Assembly (NCBI RefSeq): GCF_004798865.1
Contig: NW_025335317.1
Span: 28,295,535 to 28,359,534, forward strand
Direction: 5' to 3'
DNA length: 64,000 nt
Source of the DNA: Varanus komodoensis
Lineage: Eukaryota; Chordata; Lepidosauria; Squamata; Varanidae
Shown here: one piece after another, positions 1 through 11,959 of the stretch
Layout: each line of letters starts with the position of its first letter
Position numbering within the stretch: the first letter of the stretch is position 1
The notes under the pieces: generated by a model
Seen by the model: only the letters and a program-made list of their open reading frames with translations
Database searches by the model: none
What the model was told of the DNA's origin: nothing
Program-made: the position numbers and the translations under genes

Positions 1-1212
1 TTCAACTCTTCTTACTTCATCTAAATATCTAGAAGGACACTAGCACTGGTGCCAATAAAACTGGCTGAATCCCCTTCCCCACTTTTATGAGGCGATATAA
101 ACAGGGCTCTTTTTCTGCAGAGAATGCAATTCTTGAAGTAGACAGGTTTGGTTCTCTACTCCTGGTTTAAACTCTGATGTATCCCAATTCATTGGTATCT
201 AGCCTGGGTTCTGGCTTGTTAACAGTCTGAAATCTAAACCAGGGTTAGAAACTTACCATCCTCTAGAAGTTTATCCCCTCCCTTTTTTGACTTATAAATC
301 CCATTAGCCCTAACCAGCACAGTCAGTTGTGGCCACTGATGGGAGTTGTAGACCCAGATATCTGAAAAGTCACAAGCTGCCCACTTCTGGTGTAAACTAA
401 GCTGTGTTTTCCCAGTTTCAACATAATAAACTGTCCTGATAGAATGCTTTCACTCTTTTTTTGCAGTCACATAAGCGGAAGAGAAATGGGAGTGCAGGAG
501 CCCATGACTTCCTTCTGCTTGTGCATGAAATGCTACACCAGAGTATGCACTGATGTGCAAAAGGGCCCAATGTGTACCTTAAAGCCAGATCCCTTGCACG
601 TGTACTGAGACATTAGTGCCAGTGGTTAATAGAACTTGTCACATACTGTCAATCTAGGCCTTGCACTGCTGTGGAAAAGCTCCACATGTGTGATGCACAG
701 AGACCAGGACGAAGAGCTTCTTGTTACATGCCGTCAATTTGTCTCCAACTTATGATAACCCTATGAATGAATGCCTTCTAAAATGTCCCATTCCCTTTGC
801 TTCGTTTCATTATGGTGTGTACAAGGTAAGAAAGTGGTTTATCATTACCTTCCTCTGTGCAGTATTAACCAGAGTAAGCTTGAGGGTCACTGCCTTTGGC
901 TTCCCCAGTGCCACTTTTGACTACTACTGCCACCCAGTAGCTCTCCTTCAGGAGTTTCTCCACTCCCATTCCCATCAGAGGTATCTCTTCCCCCTTCTGC
1001 TGATATGACTGTGACTCCTGAAGAGGGTGGATTCATCTTTGTCTGGTGTCTCAGCTTTGATTCTGCCTTAGGTGACCCTGCTAGGAGATCAGACTAGTGA
1101 GAGTCTGGCTTCCTGGCAGCATGGTTCTCAGCTTCTCTGAGACTCTCAAACCTCCTCACCTTGTTAAGGTATACATCCAAGAGGTGGGTAATAGGAATTA
1201 TTCCCACAGTAT
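1..1212. other. Non-coding stretch
   Basis: No gene seen. It contains a loose inverted pair ('ctcctggtttaaactc' about 160, 'ctaaaccagggttag' about 235) and a fragment with 'gatgggagttgtagac' (about 340) of the short inverted-repeat family. Confidence 0.5.
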
Positions 1213-1226
1213 ACAGCCACAATGTA

Positions 1227-1644
1227 CAGTGTTTCATTGGCTCACGAACTTAATCCATTCCACGACTGGTTGCGACCCAAGTCAAATTTCCCCATAAGGT
1301 TCAATGCAAATAAGGTTAATCCATTCTGTAATCATTTTTTTTAATCACAAAAATTTGAAACGAAGTGACAAAAAACAATAACAACAAAGAACAACAAGGA
1401 TCATGGCCATCTCCTCCCCCCCCAGCACGATCACGTCCATCTCCCCCCACACACACACAGCACAACTGCAATTGCGCCCATCTTCTCTGCATGAGCGCGA
1501 CTGCGACCACAGCCATCTCCCCCACCCCCCGCCCGAGCATGACTGCGATCGTGCCTGTCTTCCTGAGGCAATTTTTTTCTGAAATTTCAGTTCACGCCCC
1601 GATTTGATCATGAACTGAGGTGTTCATGAGCCAAGGTACCACTG
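1227..1644 (-). mobile_element. Tc1/mariner-type (Tigger/pogo-like) MITE, copy 1
   Basis: Non-autonomous element bounded by TA dinucleotides. The right end reads CCAAGGTACCACTG; the left end, CAGTGTTTCATTGGCTCACG, is a diverged match to the other terminus. The interior ('ttaatccattctgtaatc', 'aatttgaaacgaagtgac') matches 44661-45111 in reverse orientation, so the two copies belong to one family. A C-rich low-complexity block lies at about 1410-1540. No transposase frame seen. Confidence 0.7.
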
Positions 1645-1861
1645 TACTCACAATGGCAGTTCAGTTGTTCATGTGCATGCAGCTTTCATTGTAGCACCAA
1701 GTTTATCACCAGAGATGGAGAGAAATCTTTGCACACAGGAACCAGTCATATGCAATAAGTTATCTTCAACCTGCACCTTTTATATAAAGGAGGGATCCTG
1801 TTTGCAGAACATGCGGTGGGGGAAAGGCATTGAGGGGGGAACATTTTGTCAATTCCACCCT

Positions 1862-2545
1862 GTCATGATCCAGGTTTCTCCCTCCAAACAATTTAAGTCT
1901 CACCAGTGTTTCTTTGCTTAATGATCTTTATTGTTACACATAAGCATCTAAGCATACACCAAGTGGATGTTGAACCCTTTCTACCATTCATTTCCCAAAG
2001 CTCTCCTTATGAGCCCGTCTGTGTTGTATCCCTGGAGGAGGTATGCTGTGAAAACAGGCACTCCTGCACTCCTTCCCTTGTGCCCCTAGTTGGGCACCAC
2101 CCATCCCACCGGTGATGGCAGTGAGCCACCAAATCCACCTTCTCAGGGGGCGAGGGTTCTCCATTGAGGGACTTCCCAGGTCAATGTCCCTCCCTCTGGC
2201 TGTGGCTCCCCAACATACCCATTTGGATTGATCTGCCTCCCCATCTGCCCTTGGACTATTCTTCCCCACTGCTACATCCCATTGGATCCCAGGACCTTGG
2301 AAAGAAGCTGGAGACTACACCATTCCCAAAACAATCCTATCCTCATAATCATAATCCAAATCATCTATGTAACCAGCATGAGGCACCTCCCATGAGACAG
2401 GACAGGCTGCGCTTGCTCAACACCTCCTCCCTCTGCAGTTTCTGATGCCACTTTGCATATTGTTCTGGAGGATCCCCAAAACTTCTGGAGCAGATTTCTG
2501 GTGGATAGGAGATTGTAGGGGAAAATCAGCATATACTGTCATGAC
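1862..2545 (-). mobile_element. Possible solo LTR (fossil)
   Basis: About 680 bases. On the minus strand it starts with TGACAG and ends with CATGACA, with an AATAAA about 65 bases before its end, the layout of a solo LTR. Its downstream third resembles 62221-62730 (shared 'GGTTCAACA', AATAAA and nearby bases). No internal region. The family is uncertain and target duplications are not clear. Confidence 0.35.
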
Positions 2546-2854
2546 CCTTCAATCAGTGAGAACAGAGTCTGAATAGAAGCTTTTGAGGGAGTTTGCACAA
2601 TCACTGCAGCCGTGCCTGCCCCCATCCATGGGTTGTCTGAAGGTTGTTCAACCCTCAAGCAACCTATTGTACCTGACAACCTCTTAGCAGGGGTTGGATA
2701 CTCGAAATGGCCACTAGCCCACACTGCAACCCAGCACGAAGTAACTATTTAGTGGTGATTGTGCAAGCCAGTCCATTCTGTGTATTCTCCACTGAATTAT
2801 GCATTAGGCAAAAATAAAACAACAAAGAACCAGGCTTTGCAAGCCTGTTCCTGT

Positions 2855-2960
2855 GGAAATTTACTCAGAAATAAGTCCCATTTAGTGCGATCTTTTATTC
2901 CCGAGTAAAAGTGCATAGGATGCAGTTTCCACAATGTGAAGGCAACTAGGATAGTGCTGA
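2855..2960. repeat. Interspersed 'aataagtcccattt' repeat
   Basis: 'tactcagaaataagtccca' followed by 'attcccgagtaaaagtgcat' and 'aggatgcagttt': a short partly palindromic repeat seen again at about 5595-5670, 6818-6885, 8070-8110, 16495-16560, 31060-31260, 39815-39870, 46325-46395 and 52655-52735. Typical of squamate DNA in my experience; the family name is not recalled. Confidence 0.5.
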
Positions 2961-2964
2961 AGAA

Positions 2965-5210
2965 AATGAGCTTATAATTAAATTGCATTAAACTCAATAA
3001 GTAATTCTGAGTTACCAGAGAATAATTTACCTGATTTACCAACTTCTACAAGTCCCATCATTGTCTGCATTTTCGATTATGGGAAACCCAAACAAAGATA
3101 GTGCAACTGATTGCCAGGTGCAAATGTAAAATTGACTTTTTCCCTTTGGGATTCAGTCCATCACTGATGCCTAAAATATGTACCAGAAAGATAAGCACAT
3201 CAGGAGGAATTTGATTATGTTAATCTAGTCATTTTGCTTCTTGTCAAAGGTGGGGCCTTTATTACTGCAAGAAATACTTTTCTGTAACAGATCTGAGAAG
3301 TATCCTAATATGAATGCTAGTTACTGAATTGTTCCCATGTACAGTATGTGTTAATTTACAATGCTCTTTTGAATTATCTTTCTAAAGTATCATTGTACTG
3401 TACCTCTTCTTCCTTTCAGCATATAGCCCATTATTGTTGAAAATGAGTATAACTGATAGATATATTTTTGGGAGGGGGCCTTGTTCAGTGGTACATTCTT
3501 TGCATGGCTATAGACTTAGCAATTTAGAAGATGGGTGCCTTTTACTTTTCTGGAAAAAAGCTCCTTCTGCTGATTTGTCCATATCAAACAGCACAAAATC
3601 AGGGCAGAGTTGGGCCTTCTGGTGAGCTCGCAATTCAGCAAGGTACACTTCAGTCAAGCAAGAGCAATTTCACTTAAACTAAAGGAGACACTTCACTAGG
3701 ATAGTTTAGAGTAAGCAATGAGCCCCAGGGTCCTCCGCCCCATTCTAAAAAACTGAACTGCCTCTCTGAAAGTTTAGTTAAAAGCATTAAGCTAATAGAT
3801 GCTGGCATTCTTAGTGCATTGGGCTGCACCTCCTTTGTCTTCCACCTCACCCTCCACTGGAATATAACCCAAGAGAGCCTCTCCAAAATTGAATTTGGCG
3901 CTTGGGCTGTAAAAGCTGGGCATCCCTCATTTACAAGGGCGGGGTGACAATGTTGCCTTTCTTATTTGGGTTTTTGGGGATAAGTTTTTAATACGATTTT
4001 TTTTTAAATTGTGTTAGCCTGATATAAGAGCCTGGGTGCAGTCTTTTTATCACATCTGCTGACAACAGTAAATTGCAACACAGCAACAATCACTTCTTTA
4101 ATTGTGATTCAAACACTAAATCTAAAGATAATTTTATCAAGTGTTGACTCATCTGTTATCTAATCGAGGTAGCTCTGCTTTATAAACTGCGTTTTGCCTT
4201 GTTGTTCAAGCTATATTTTAAAAGGACTCTTAAGGGGCAGAACTGCTATATTCTTTACACTGCATTCTAATTTCTTACTATTCATATGAATGAAGGGTTT
4301 GGATGGAATGCCATTGCTTTCATTTTCCTGGCCTATAATAGAGGCTAAAAATGGAACTTCCCCTAGCAAGGCTCACTGAAAATACAAATTCATGTAAATG
4401 TCAAGAAAGAATCCTTTGTCATGGATTAATCAACTTCTGTAACGTTTATACATAAACCTACAGAATTCAGCTTTGACTATCAAGCATTACATAGTGGATT
4501 CCTTATATAGAAAATTATTATCACTAAATAAGGAATTTAGTAATCTTCCAGTAATGCTATAGTAATGCTAACATCTCTGGCATTTCACATCACATGATAG
4601 GGCTTTTAATGTCAGCTATTTTATCCATTCTGGTATTGTACTGTAACTCCTTTTAGCTGTTTATATTGATTTAATTTCATATGGTAAAGATTTTATTGTA
4701 GTTTGGGTTTCATAAACATTTGGACTACTGAACAGAACAGAAATGAAATAAAATGATCAATGAGGCTGCCTGTTACCCTCCAAGCATCTATGATTATGTC
4801 CTGGGTGAAGTGGTTACTTTTGCACTTGTCCCACCCACCTTGCAAAATTATTTAGGTTGATTTTGGCCATTTTAAGGCCCAATCCTAAGCAAGTGTCAAC
4901 TGAAAAAAAGGCCAATAACCCTTAGAAGCCTCAGCCAGTACGCTATACTTGAAGTTGCAGGCTTTTTAAACTTGCATAAAACTGTGCTTTCAGTGATTCT
5001 CTGAGAGAAGCACAAGGAGAGGAGGCTGGGACGCTGCCAGGATACTGCTCATGCTGGCAGAGCTTGTCACCTCCCTGACTCCCCTCCTGCCCCCAAAGCC
5101 TGTCGCAAGATCACTCTTGAACATTAGGGGTGCACAGAGAGGAGCTGCAAGTTCAGTGTTCAAGCTCCACTCAGGGACTCCAAATTATGCCGTGTGTGTT
5201 GAGTATACAT
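2965..5210. other. AT-rich, repeat-poor stretch
   Basis: No coding sequence and few recognisable repeats. 4020-4330 has unusually dense ATTA, GATA and TTTGAT-like words ('ctttaattgtgattcaaaca'), which may mark a conserved non-coding element; that cannot be tested from one sequence. Confidence 0.35.
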
Positions 5211-5214
5211 CTAT

Positions 5215-5452
5215 TAGTATTAGTATCACACTGCATTTATATCCTACCTTTCTTCTACTTGCAGGGAACCCAAAGCTGGCTTACCAGATTTTCCTCCTCT
5301 CTGCTTCATTTCCACAACTCTGTGAAAAGCTGAGTGTGTGTGTAACTGGCTGAAGTCACCCAGTCAGTTTCATGGCTTTGTGGGGCATTGAGTCCAGATC
5401 TCCTGAATCCCAGGCCAGCACATTTACCATTATGCCACAGTGGCTCTAAATG
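5215..5452 (-). mobile_element. tRNA-derived SINE, reverse orientation
   Basis: On the plus strand it begins 'actgcatttatatcctacc' (tail side) and ends 'accattatgccacagtggctct' (reverse of the tRNA head), with 'ggctgaagtcacccagtcag' as the reversed core. Confidence 0.75.
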
Positions 5453-6411
5453 AAACATAAATAACTTGTTTGCAAAGGGGACACCACCAGGATGGTTTTG
5501 CTGTGATCACTAATTCTGTCTTTTCTGCAATATTTCAAAACAGTACCTGGACAGAGGACAGGGGTCCAAGCCTTTGATCATTCATGTAGAGATGTTAACT
5601 AAGGCTGTAATCTTGTACTCAGTTGCCTGGGAGTAAGCCCCATTAAACTCCGAGGGGCTTGCTATCAAAAGCAACCAGTTTTGTTAGATTTGTCAAAGTT
5701 CTTTTCTCAATGCTCCTGTTTTTGTCATCTCCATACACCTAAATTAAGCGTGTCTGGCCTTAAAGTTCTAAGTCCTTCAGTGGCTGACTGAAAGAAGAAG
5801 AAAATAAGCTAACTCTATTAAAAGTAAACTATTTCCTAGAGCATAGTGCATCTCAGCTCCTTTTCTTTTGTTTCTCCAAGAGCTTGATGGTGCCAACCAT
5901 TATGAAACTTATTTAGATACATACTCTACTCAGAAACTATGAAGCCTGTGCATATGCAAGATATATATACCTGACTTTACATCTTATCTAAATGTAGCAA
6001 GGCAATATGAGCCACCCCTTAAAAGTGGAACATAAAAATCTAACAGAATCATAAGTTGCAACACTAGCTGATTACTGTGGGCATGGATGTGTATATAGCC
6101 ACAATGAACTGCAATACAAAAGGCAAGGGTAATTGCACCATAGACTACAGGGCCTCTTCTGTAAAAGACAATGATAAACACACTTCCTAGGCCAGCCTTC
6201 CTCAACCTCCTTTCGGCTTGGACTGTCACTCCCATAATTACTCACTAGGAATGGCCGTGATGAAGGGGAAATATAGCAATGGAAGTCCAAAACATCTTAA
6301 GGCACCAATTTGGGAATAGCTGCTTTTCATTTAGGAAAATGCTTCCTTCAGCAGAGCAGAAAGTAGAAGAAATATGAAATCACCAGGGAAAACCCAAGTC
6401 TGCTCTAAAGC

Positions 6412-6469
6412 CTGCAACAGCAGAGTGATGTGCAGAAATGATGCTGCAACAGCAGAGTGATGTGCAGAA
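6412..6469. repeat. 26-base tandem duplication
   Basis: A 26-base unit beginning CTGCAACAGCAGAG occurs at 6412-6437 and again, identical, at 6444-6469 (period 32). It abuts the start of a SINE. Confidence 0.85.
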
Positions 6470-6690
6470 CCAGCATGGTTCAGAAGTTCATGTGTTGGAC
6501 CAGAACTGGAAAGACCCAGGTTCTAGTCCTCACTTGGCCATGATGTTCATAGGGTGTCTTTGGACGAGCCACGGACTCTCAGCCTGACCTACCTTACAGG
6601 GTAGTTGAGAGGATAAAAATGGAGAGGAGGAGGAAGAGAATATATAAATAATATATATGGGATATAAATCTAACAAATATAAGACAATAC
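6467..6690 (+). mobile_element. tRNA-derived SINE
   Basis: Order of parts: 'agaaccagcatggttcag' (degraded A-box head), 'cccaggttctagtcctcac' (B-box region), 'gacgagccacggactctcag', then an AT-rich tail. Similar to 15428-15735 and 50299-50515. Confidence 0.65.
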
Positions 6691-7179
6691 AACTGTTTTT
6701 CTTTCTATGGAAGTATTTCACCTTCTCATTTCTGCAGCTACAGTGGATGACTGAAACATCAACAACCCTTGGAAATGAATGGAAACTAGACTGGCATATT
6801 ACATAACTTGCACCCTCGGCATGTTTACTCAGAAATAAGCCCCAGCAAGTTGACTGGGACTCCCTCTCAAGTAATGTATATAAGAGCTGGTTTTTTCCCT
6901 AAGTCTTGATGGAGAAAGAGTCTTGATGAACTTGAAAGTTACTAACTTATTTTACTTGGTTTTCATAAAGGTACTCCTCCTATTGCTACCACAATACTCT
7001 GCAGCACAGAGTAAAGGAGTTGGATTATAAAGCTTTGCGAGCTTGGTATTTTGAGTGCACTTCCCTGAAGAGTATCTTTGCAGGATAGAAACAAATGGAG
7101 CAAAGGAGTGTCCAGTTTGTCTAAAAGACATACTAAACCGAGTGGACTTTCGGAGCTCCGAACTGTGATTTATTCTTTG

Positions 7180-7194
7180 CCAGTAGGTGGCGCT
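7180..7194 (+). promoter_or_regulatory. Strong CTCF-type motif
   Basis: CCAGTAGGTGGCGCT fits the CTCF core consensus CCASYAGRKGGCRS at every position. It lies just before a CpG-richer patch (7240-7560). Confidence 0.6.
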
Positions 7195-7239
7195 AAGAGA
7201 GGCTGTATTTGAACCCTGCTTAGCCGCTTGAAATCAAAA

Positions 7240-7570
7240 GGTTCACAGGGTTAACCCGGCTCTGCAATTCTGGCACTGAGTGTCCCTGAGCAGCAGGAAC
7301 TCCCTTTGAAGTCCGAGCCTCGGCAGCTTTTGCCCTCTTCCAAATCACAGCTGCGAAACATTCAGTCACATGATCTTTGGCCAGGCTAAACCTATAAAGA
7401 GGCGACTATTTGCCGAAAGAGCCATCCATGCCAAACGTTGGCTCCTGTTTTTCTGTCACCCTCACCTGAGGCACACTGCAGACTGCGTGCCCCCCAAATC
7501 CCGAAGTTGCTCTTCCCGCCCACGCTTTCCCGAGTCATTCTTCCAACAGGCTTTGCTCGTGAACCACGTT
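7240..7570. promoter_or_regulatory. CpG-richer patch with a TATA-like box, possible promoter
   Basis: CpG is clearly more frequent here than in the surroundings. 'cctataaagagg' at about 7390 resembles a TATA box on the plus strand. Overlapping open frames on both strands show no known protein. It could be the promoter of a non-coding RNA, or simply GC-rich DNA. Confidence 0.35.
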
Positions 7571-8139
7571 TGATGAGAACTGCCTTTGCTCTACATTGTT
7601 TAAAAAAAAAAAAAAAACGGCATCCACGGCTGCTTGCTTTGAAATGCACCAGCCCGCAGCTTCGGGGGAAGCAGGATCGGGTTATTGGTTCAGAAATTAC
7701 CACGTACACTCGACACCAACCAGCAGGTGGGACAGGGTTCTTCTTTCAGAGTTAAACGGTGGCATGCTCCTAATCACAGAACGGGGAAAAGCAGAAGGAA
7801 TTCGATGCCAGATGGGAGCAGCCTTCAGAATGGCCCCCTTCAGCCAGAGGAACGGCAGGCACCTCTCTAGGCCTGGAGGCCTTTCCGGATCACGTGCAGG
7901 TGTCGGGAAAACTTAAAATGCCAACAAGAGGGCAACCAGAACAGGACGAGTCCAGACTACTGTTGTGGAAACACAGTGCCCCAGAAACCTTTGCTTTAAT
8001 TGAACATTACACTTCTTGTGTTCTTAAGTCCAAAATGTATTCAGAATTGTATGTTAGTATCGCAATCTTATATATGTTTACTCAGAAGCTAGTCCCATTT
8101 GAGTTGTTAGGCTTGCTGTTAGGAAAGTGGGTATCTGAC

Positions 8140-9889
8140 TACAGCTTAAGATGCAGAGAACAATTTGTTGGTGCATTTTATAGTACCAGTTGCTACATAG
8201 GCAACTCAGGGCATCTGGCAGGCGTGCTGGTGAGTTCTGATATGCGGCAGACTTTTTTTTTAAGTTGCCTCTCAGAGGCTCATCACGTCAAAGCAACTGG
8301 GCATTAAGTACAAAAACAAGAAGGCTGGAAAACTAGGGCAGCTCAGAGACCGGCAGCACCTCGATGAGCTGAGAGTGCTCCATTTTTCTTCTTCTGGCAA
8401 ACCCAAGCTTTGGTGGAAGTTTCGGAAAGCTCCAGAGTCTCCGCGCTAGTGAGCAATGGGGCTGTCCGTGGGTTTGAACCTGCCCCCGCTACAAGTAAGA
8501 GGCAAACCAAAGGCTCTGGAGCAACACAATCAAGGAGGGAGAAGGATGGGTTAGCAAAGGCTTTGAGGCTACAAACATTTCCATTTGATTACACGTGAGC
8601 TCAGTGAATCCAGTATTTGCTTTATTTATTTCGTGGATTGCCATTCTCAAATAAGGTAAATAGAATAACATTGAAAAAGTTATGCACGAACTTGAAAAAT
8701 GTATGGCCTTTGGAGTAGTCATTCCATTCAGTGAACAAAAATAGAGATAATGTGGAAGCCTATGGACAGGACATCCTTTTTAATATAAACAGGAAATGCC
8801 TTGGGATTACATTGCTTGGGCAGTTTGTTCTCTGTTGCAGGTAGAAATGTGTGATGTATATAAATTCTCAATACATAAATTATTCTTGTACTGAGTTTTC
8901 CACATAAACACACAGTAAGAGCTATTGTAAACCACCCAGAAAGTTCAAGCTGGTGGTAATTATAATATAAAAATTTGCTGGATGGAGCAAAATATGCATA
9001 TAGAACCTGGTGGTAGGCCATGTGGTAACCAAGGGCACCAGTACATCCCCAGACATGTTTATTGATGCCTGTCCAGGAGCCCTAATCCTCCCACTAGCAA
9101 AACACAGAACTGCACTTCAAGGCAACATTAGCACCTGAAGATGCTGTCATCTTTGTTTCCTGTGAATGGTACTGGAACACACGGGGCCCCAAGTAATTCT
9201 TGGGAAATGAAGGTGGTGGGCAGCTACAGGTTTTTCTTTGCAGTACACCCAGCCACCAAGCTAACAGAGATGGGAAATTTCCCATCTGGTAAATAGGGAC
9301 AGAACAGGATAGCAGTGGGGAGGTTAGGAAGGGCACAGCTAAGCCATCTGAGGGAAACAGAATGAAGCCAGGAGGGAGGGAGAGCTGCAAGAAACAGCTG
9401 GAGAGACCGTTGGGAGCAACCTGGGGGTTGGGGATGACTGTATGCCTGTGCACCTGTTTTAATCTGTATACAGTGAGAAGTATCTGTATATGCATGAAGG
9501 ATACATGGGGTGCCAGTATGCATGTAGGAGAGAAGGAATGGATGGATTGATGGTTGGACATGTGTGAGAGAAAGAGTGCATTCTGTGCAATATGCTTTTG
9601 TTCATCCTGAAAACTTGATTTGAAGGAACTCTTTTGTCCATTGGCGCTTGGACTTCAGCCTGTTTTGTCTTTGTATTGAATGAGGGCCAATAAATCAAAA
9701 CTCAACCCAGGGAAAGGTGGAGGTATTATTGGTGGGTGGTTCACCTTTAGGGATGTCATTACACTCACCCTAAAGGATCAGGTTTGTAGTTTGGGGTGGG
9801 GGGGGGATGCTTGTAGATCCGGCATTGTCTTTAGAGGCATAGGTAAACTCAGTGCTGCAAAGCACCTTTCATTAGTTTAGGATGATAAT
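8140..9889. other. Non-coding stretch
   Basis: No gene recognised. The 155-codon minus-strand frame at 9094-9561 has no recognisable domain. A G run lies at about 9800. Confidence 0.5.
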
Positions 9890-10275
9890 CCAACTGCACC
9901 CTTATCTGGACAGATAGAGCCTAGCTACAGTTATCCTTGCTCTGGTTGTCCCTGCTCTTGCTTTTGTTGGGATTACTGCAATGCTTTATATATGGGACTT
10001 CCTTCCAAAGTGGCCCAGAAACTTCAGCTGTTCCAAAATAGGGCACAGATATTAATGGGAACTAGCCCCTATGATCATATCATGCTACTACTTTTCCAGT
10101 TGCACTGGCTGCTGGTCCATTTCTGGGCCTGATTCAAAGTGCTGGCATTATCTTTTAAAGTCCTAAATGACTTGGAGCCAGATTACCTGAAGTATCGTCT
10201 CCACCATAGACCTTCCCAACCCTATGATCATCTTCTATGGTCTTTCTCCAGGAAGTCCAGCCAAATGCGGTAAGG
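9890..10275 (+). mobile_element. L2-type LINE fragment
   Basis: The translated plus strand resembles the C-terminal end of L2 reverse transcriptase: 'GLPSKVAQKLQLFQNRAQIL', 'QLHWLLVHFWA', 'FKVLNDLEPDYL'. Decayed, with no intact frame. Confidence 0.7.
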
Positions 10276-10722
10276 TAGGTGGCTACTAAAAAGAGGGCTA
10301 GGGACTGTCCTACTGTAAACTTCTTAGATTCGTAAAAGTTTTGAGGAAATTGATTTTTTCTAGATCAAACTTTAGTACTGGGCCTGTCAGATGAAGCTCA
10401 AGGGCTGAGCACAAGAGGCCAAGGTTAGGTGCCTTGTCACTCTAGCTAAATAGCAAATCAGATTTGCTATTTACTTCCACTTCTTCAGTTTCCTACTACC
10501 AGCCTATTGGACCAGGAAATTGGTTGGGGGTGGGGGGAGAATTGCAACCATCAGTTTATGGACTGGACACATTGTTTCAGCTTAACTCAGCTTCAGATCC
10601 CATCTCTTTCAAATTAAATTAATTCTTTGATTTTTATCAACCTGACTGATCGAATGCTACAGCTGATCTCATTATAGGGCAGAGAACCCACTTAATTCCT
10701 GCGGCCTAGGGTTCCACTAAAT

Positions 10723-11386
10723 CAGTGATGGTGAACCTTTTAGAGACTGAGTGCCCAAACTGCAACCCAAAACCTACTTATTTATGGCAAAGTGCCAACA
10801 CTGCAACATTTATTTATTTATTTATTAAAACATTTCTATGCCGCCCCATTTGCCGAAGCCTCGGGGTGGCTCACAACATAAATTAAAATACAAGAAATAA
10901 CAATAAAAACTGAATACTGAGGTTTTAGTTTAGAAAAAGCAACTAAATATGATGCTGCAGATTCAAATATGCCAATGGCACAGCACAACATTAAAAGAAT
11001 CTCAGTCTCTTAATTAGGACATCTTTTTGCTGAATCTTAGATATTAAATTTCAATTTTTCATAAGAAAACTCAAAGCTAAAAACTTGTGTTAATAAAAAT
11101 GAATGTATTATAAAACTCACAGCTAATCCGACCAAATATATATATATCCTTGGCAGCGCACTGACCAGCCATGCGAAAGCTCAGACGAATCACAGCTAAT
11201 GAGTCACGGCTTGTGATGTCATTGCCTGGTGCTGCAACTCCTTTCCAAGCATGCACATGGCCCCTATGTGCACTGTTATCCGATGCTCAGCTGCTGGGGC
11301 GATGCGGGGGCAACTTGGCTCACGTGCCGACAGAGAGGGCTCTGTGTGTCCGCTGCAGCATGCACACCATAGGTTAGCCACCACTG
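10723..11386 (+). mobile_element. hAT-superfamily MITE with perfect 8-bp target duplication
   Basis: Starts CAGTGATGGTGAACC and ends GGTTAGCCACCACTG, imperfect terminal inverted repeats. CACTAAAT flanks it directly on both sides (10715-10722 and 11387-11394), the 8-bp duplication typical of hAT elements. A SINE/LINE-tail-like segment at about 10806-10915 appears inserted inside. No transposase frame. Confidence 0.85.
10806..10915 (-). mobile_element. Repeat tail nested in the hAT MITE
   Basis: An ATTT-rich run is followed by 'atgccgcccca..gccgaagcctcggggtggctcacaac', which matches 14000-14045. It interrupts the hAT element, so it is the younger insertion. On the minus strand it looks like the 3' end of a non-LTR element or SINE with an AAAT-type tail. 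Confidence 0.6.
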
Positions 11387-11959
11387 CACTAAATGTATCT
11401 CATCTCTTACTAAATGTAATTCTGCTAGGCATATAAACCTAATGTTATTAGAGAAAATTGCTTTTACTGAATGCACAACAGGATACCTGAAAACAAAATA
11501 TTTATAAGTTGTACACAACACATCAGTTACCTATTTTGTTTTCCTTTGTAACTTAAAGAATAACCATTGCTATCAATAGCTATAAATCAAGTTCTTCCTG
11601 AGATGTTTCAGCACATTATCATGTGCTTGACTTGGATCAACTGGTGGCACAAGCATGTCTCAAATAATGTCACACAGTGCTAGAGTAAAATGCTCAAAGT
11701 TCATTAAAACTGGAAGAAGTGGCTCTGAAAAAGCATTGAACAATAATGGTAGGATGTGTTTCCCCTCACAAATAAAACTGGTATATTATTATCAAAGACT
11801 GGGGAGAAATGATTGGATACTAACATGCAAATCAGAGTCCCCTCATTGTCTTGTCATCTTCGTGGGTGCATCTCATGGCAACTGTAGGAGGATCTTGTCT
11901 GTTGTGGCACCCAGTTCTGGAATTCTCCTTTTCTCCCTTACAGCCTCCTTGGTGCAAGA

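Noticed and set aside
8428-8520. tRNA-like B box ('gggtttgaacct') in a GC-richer patch
   Set aside because: No matching A box or foldable acceptor stem could be paired by eye.
9094-9561. 155-codon minus-strand open frame
   Set aside because: No recognisable domain, promoter or splice context; composition resembles random reading of C-rich sequence.
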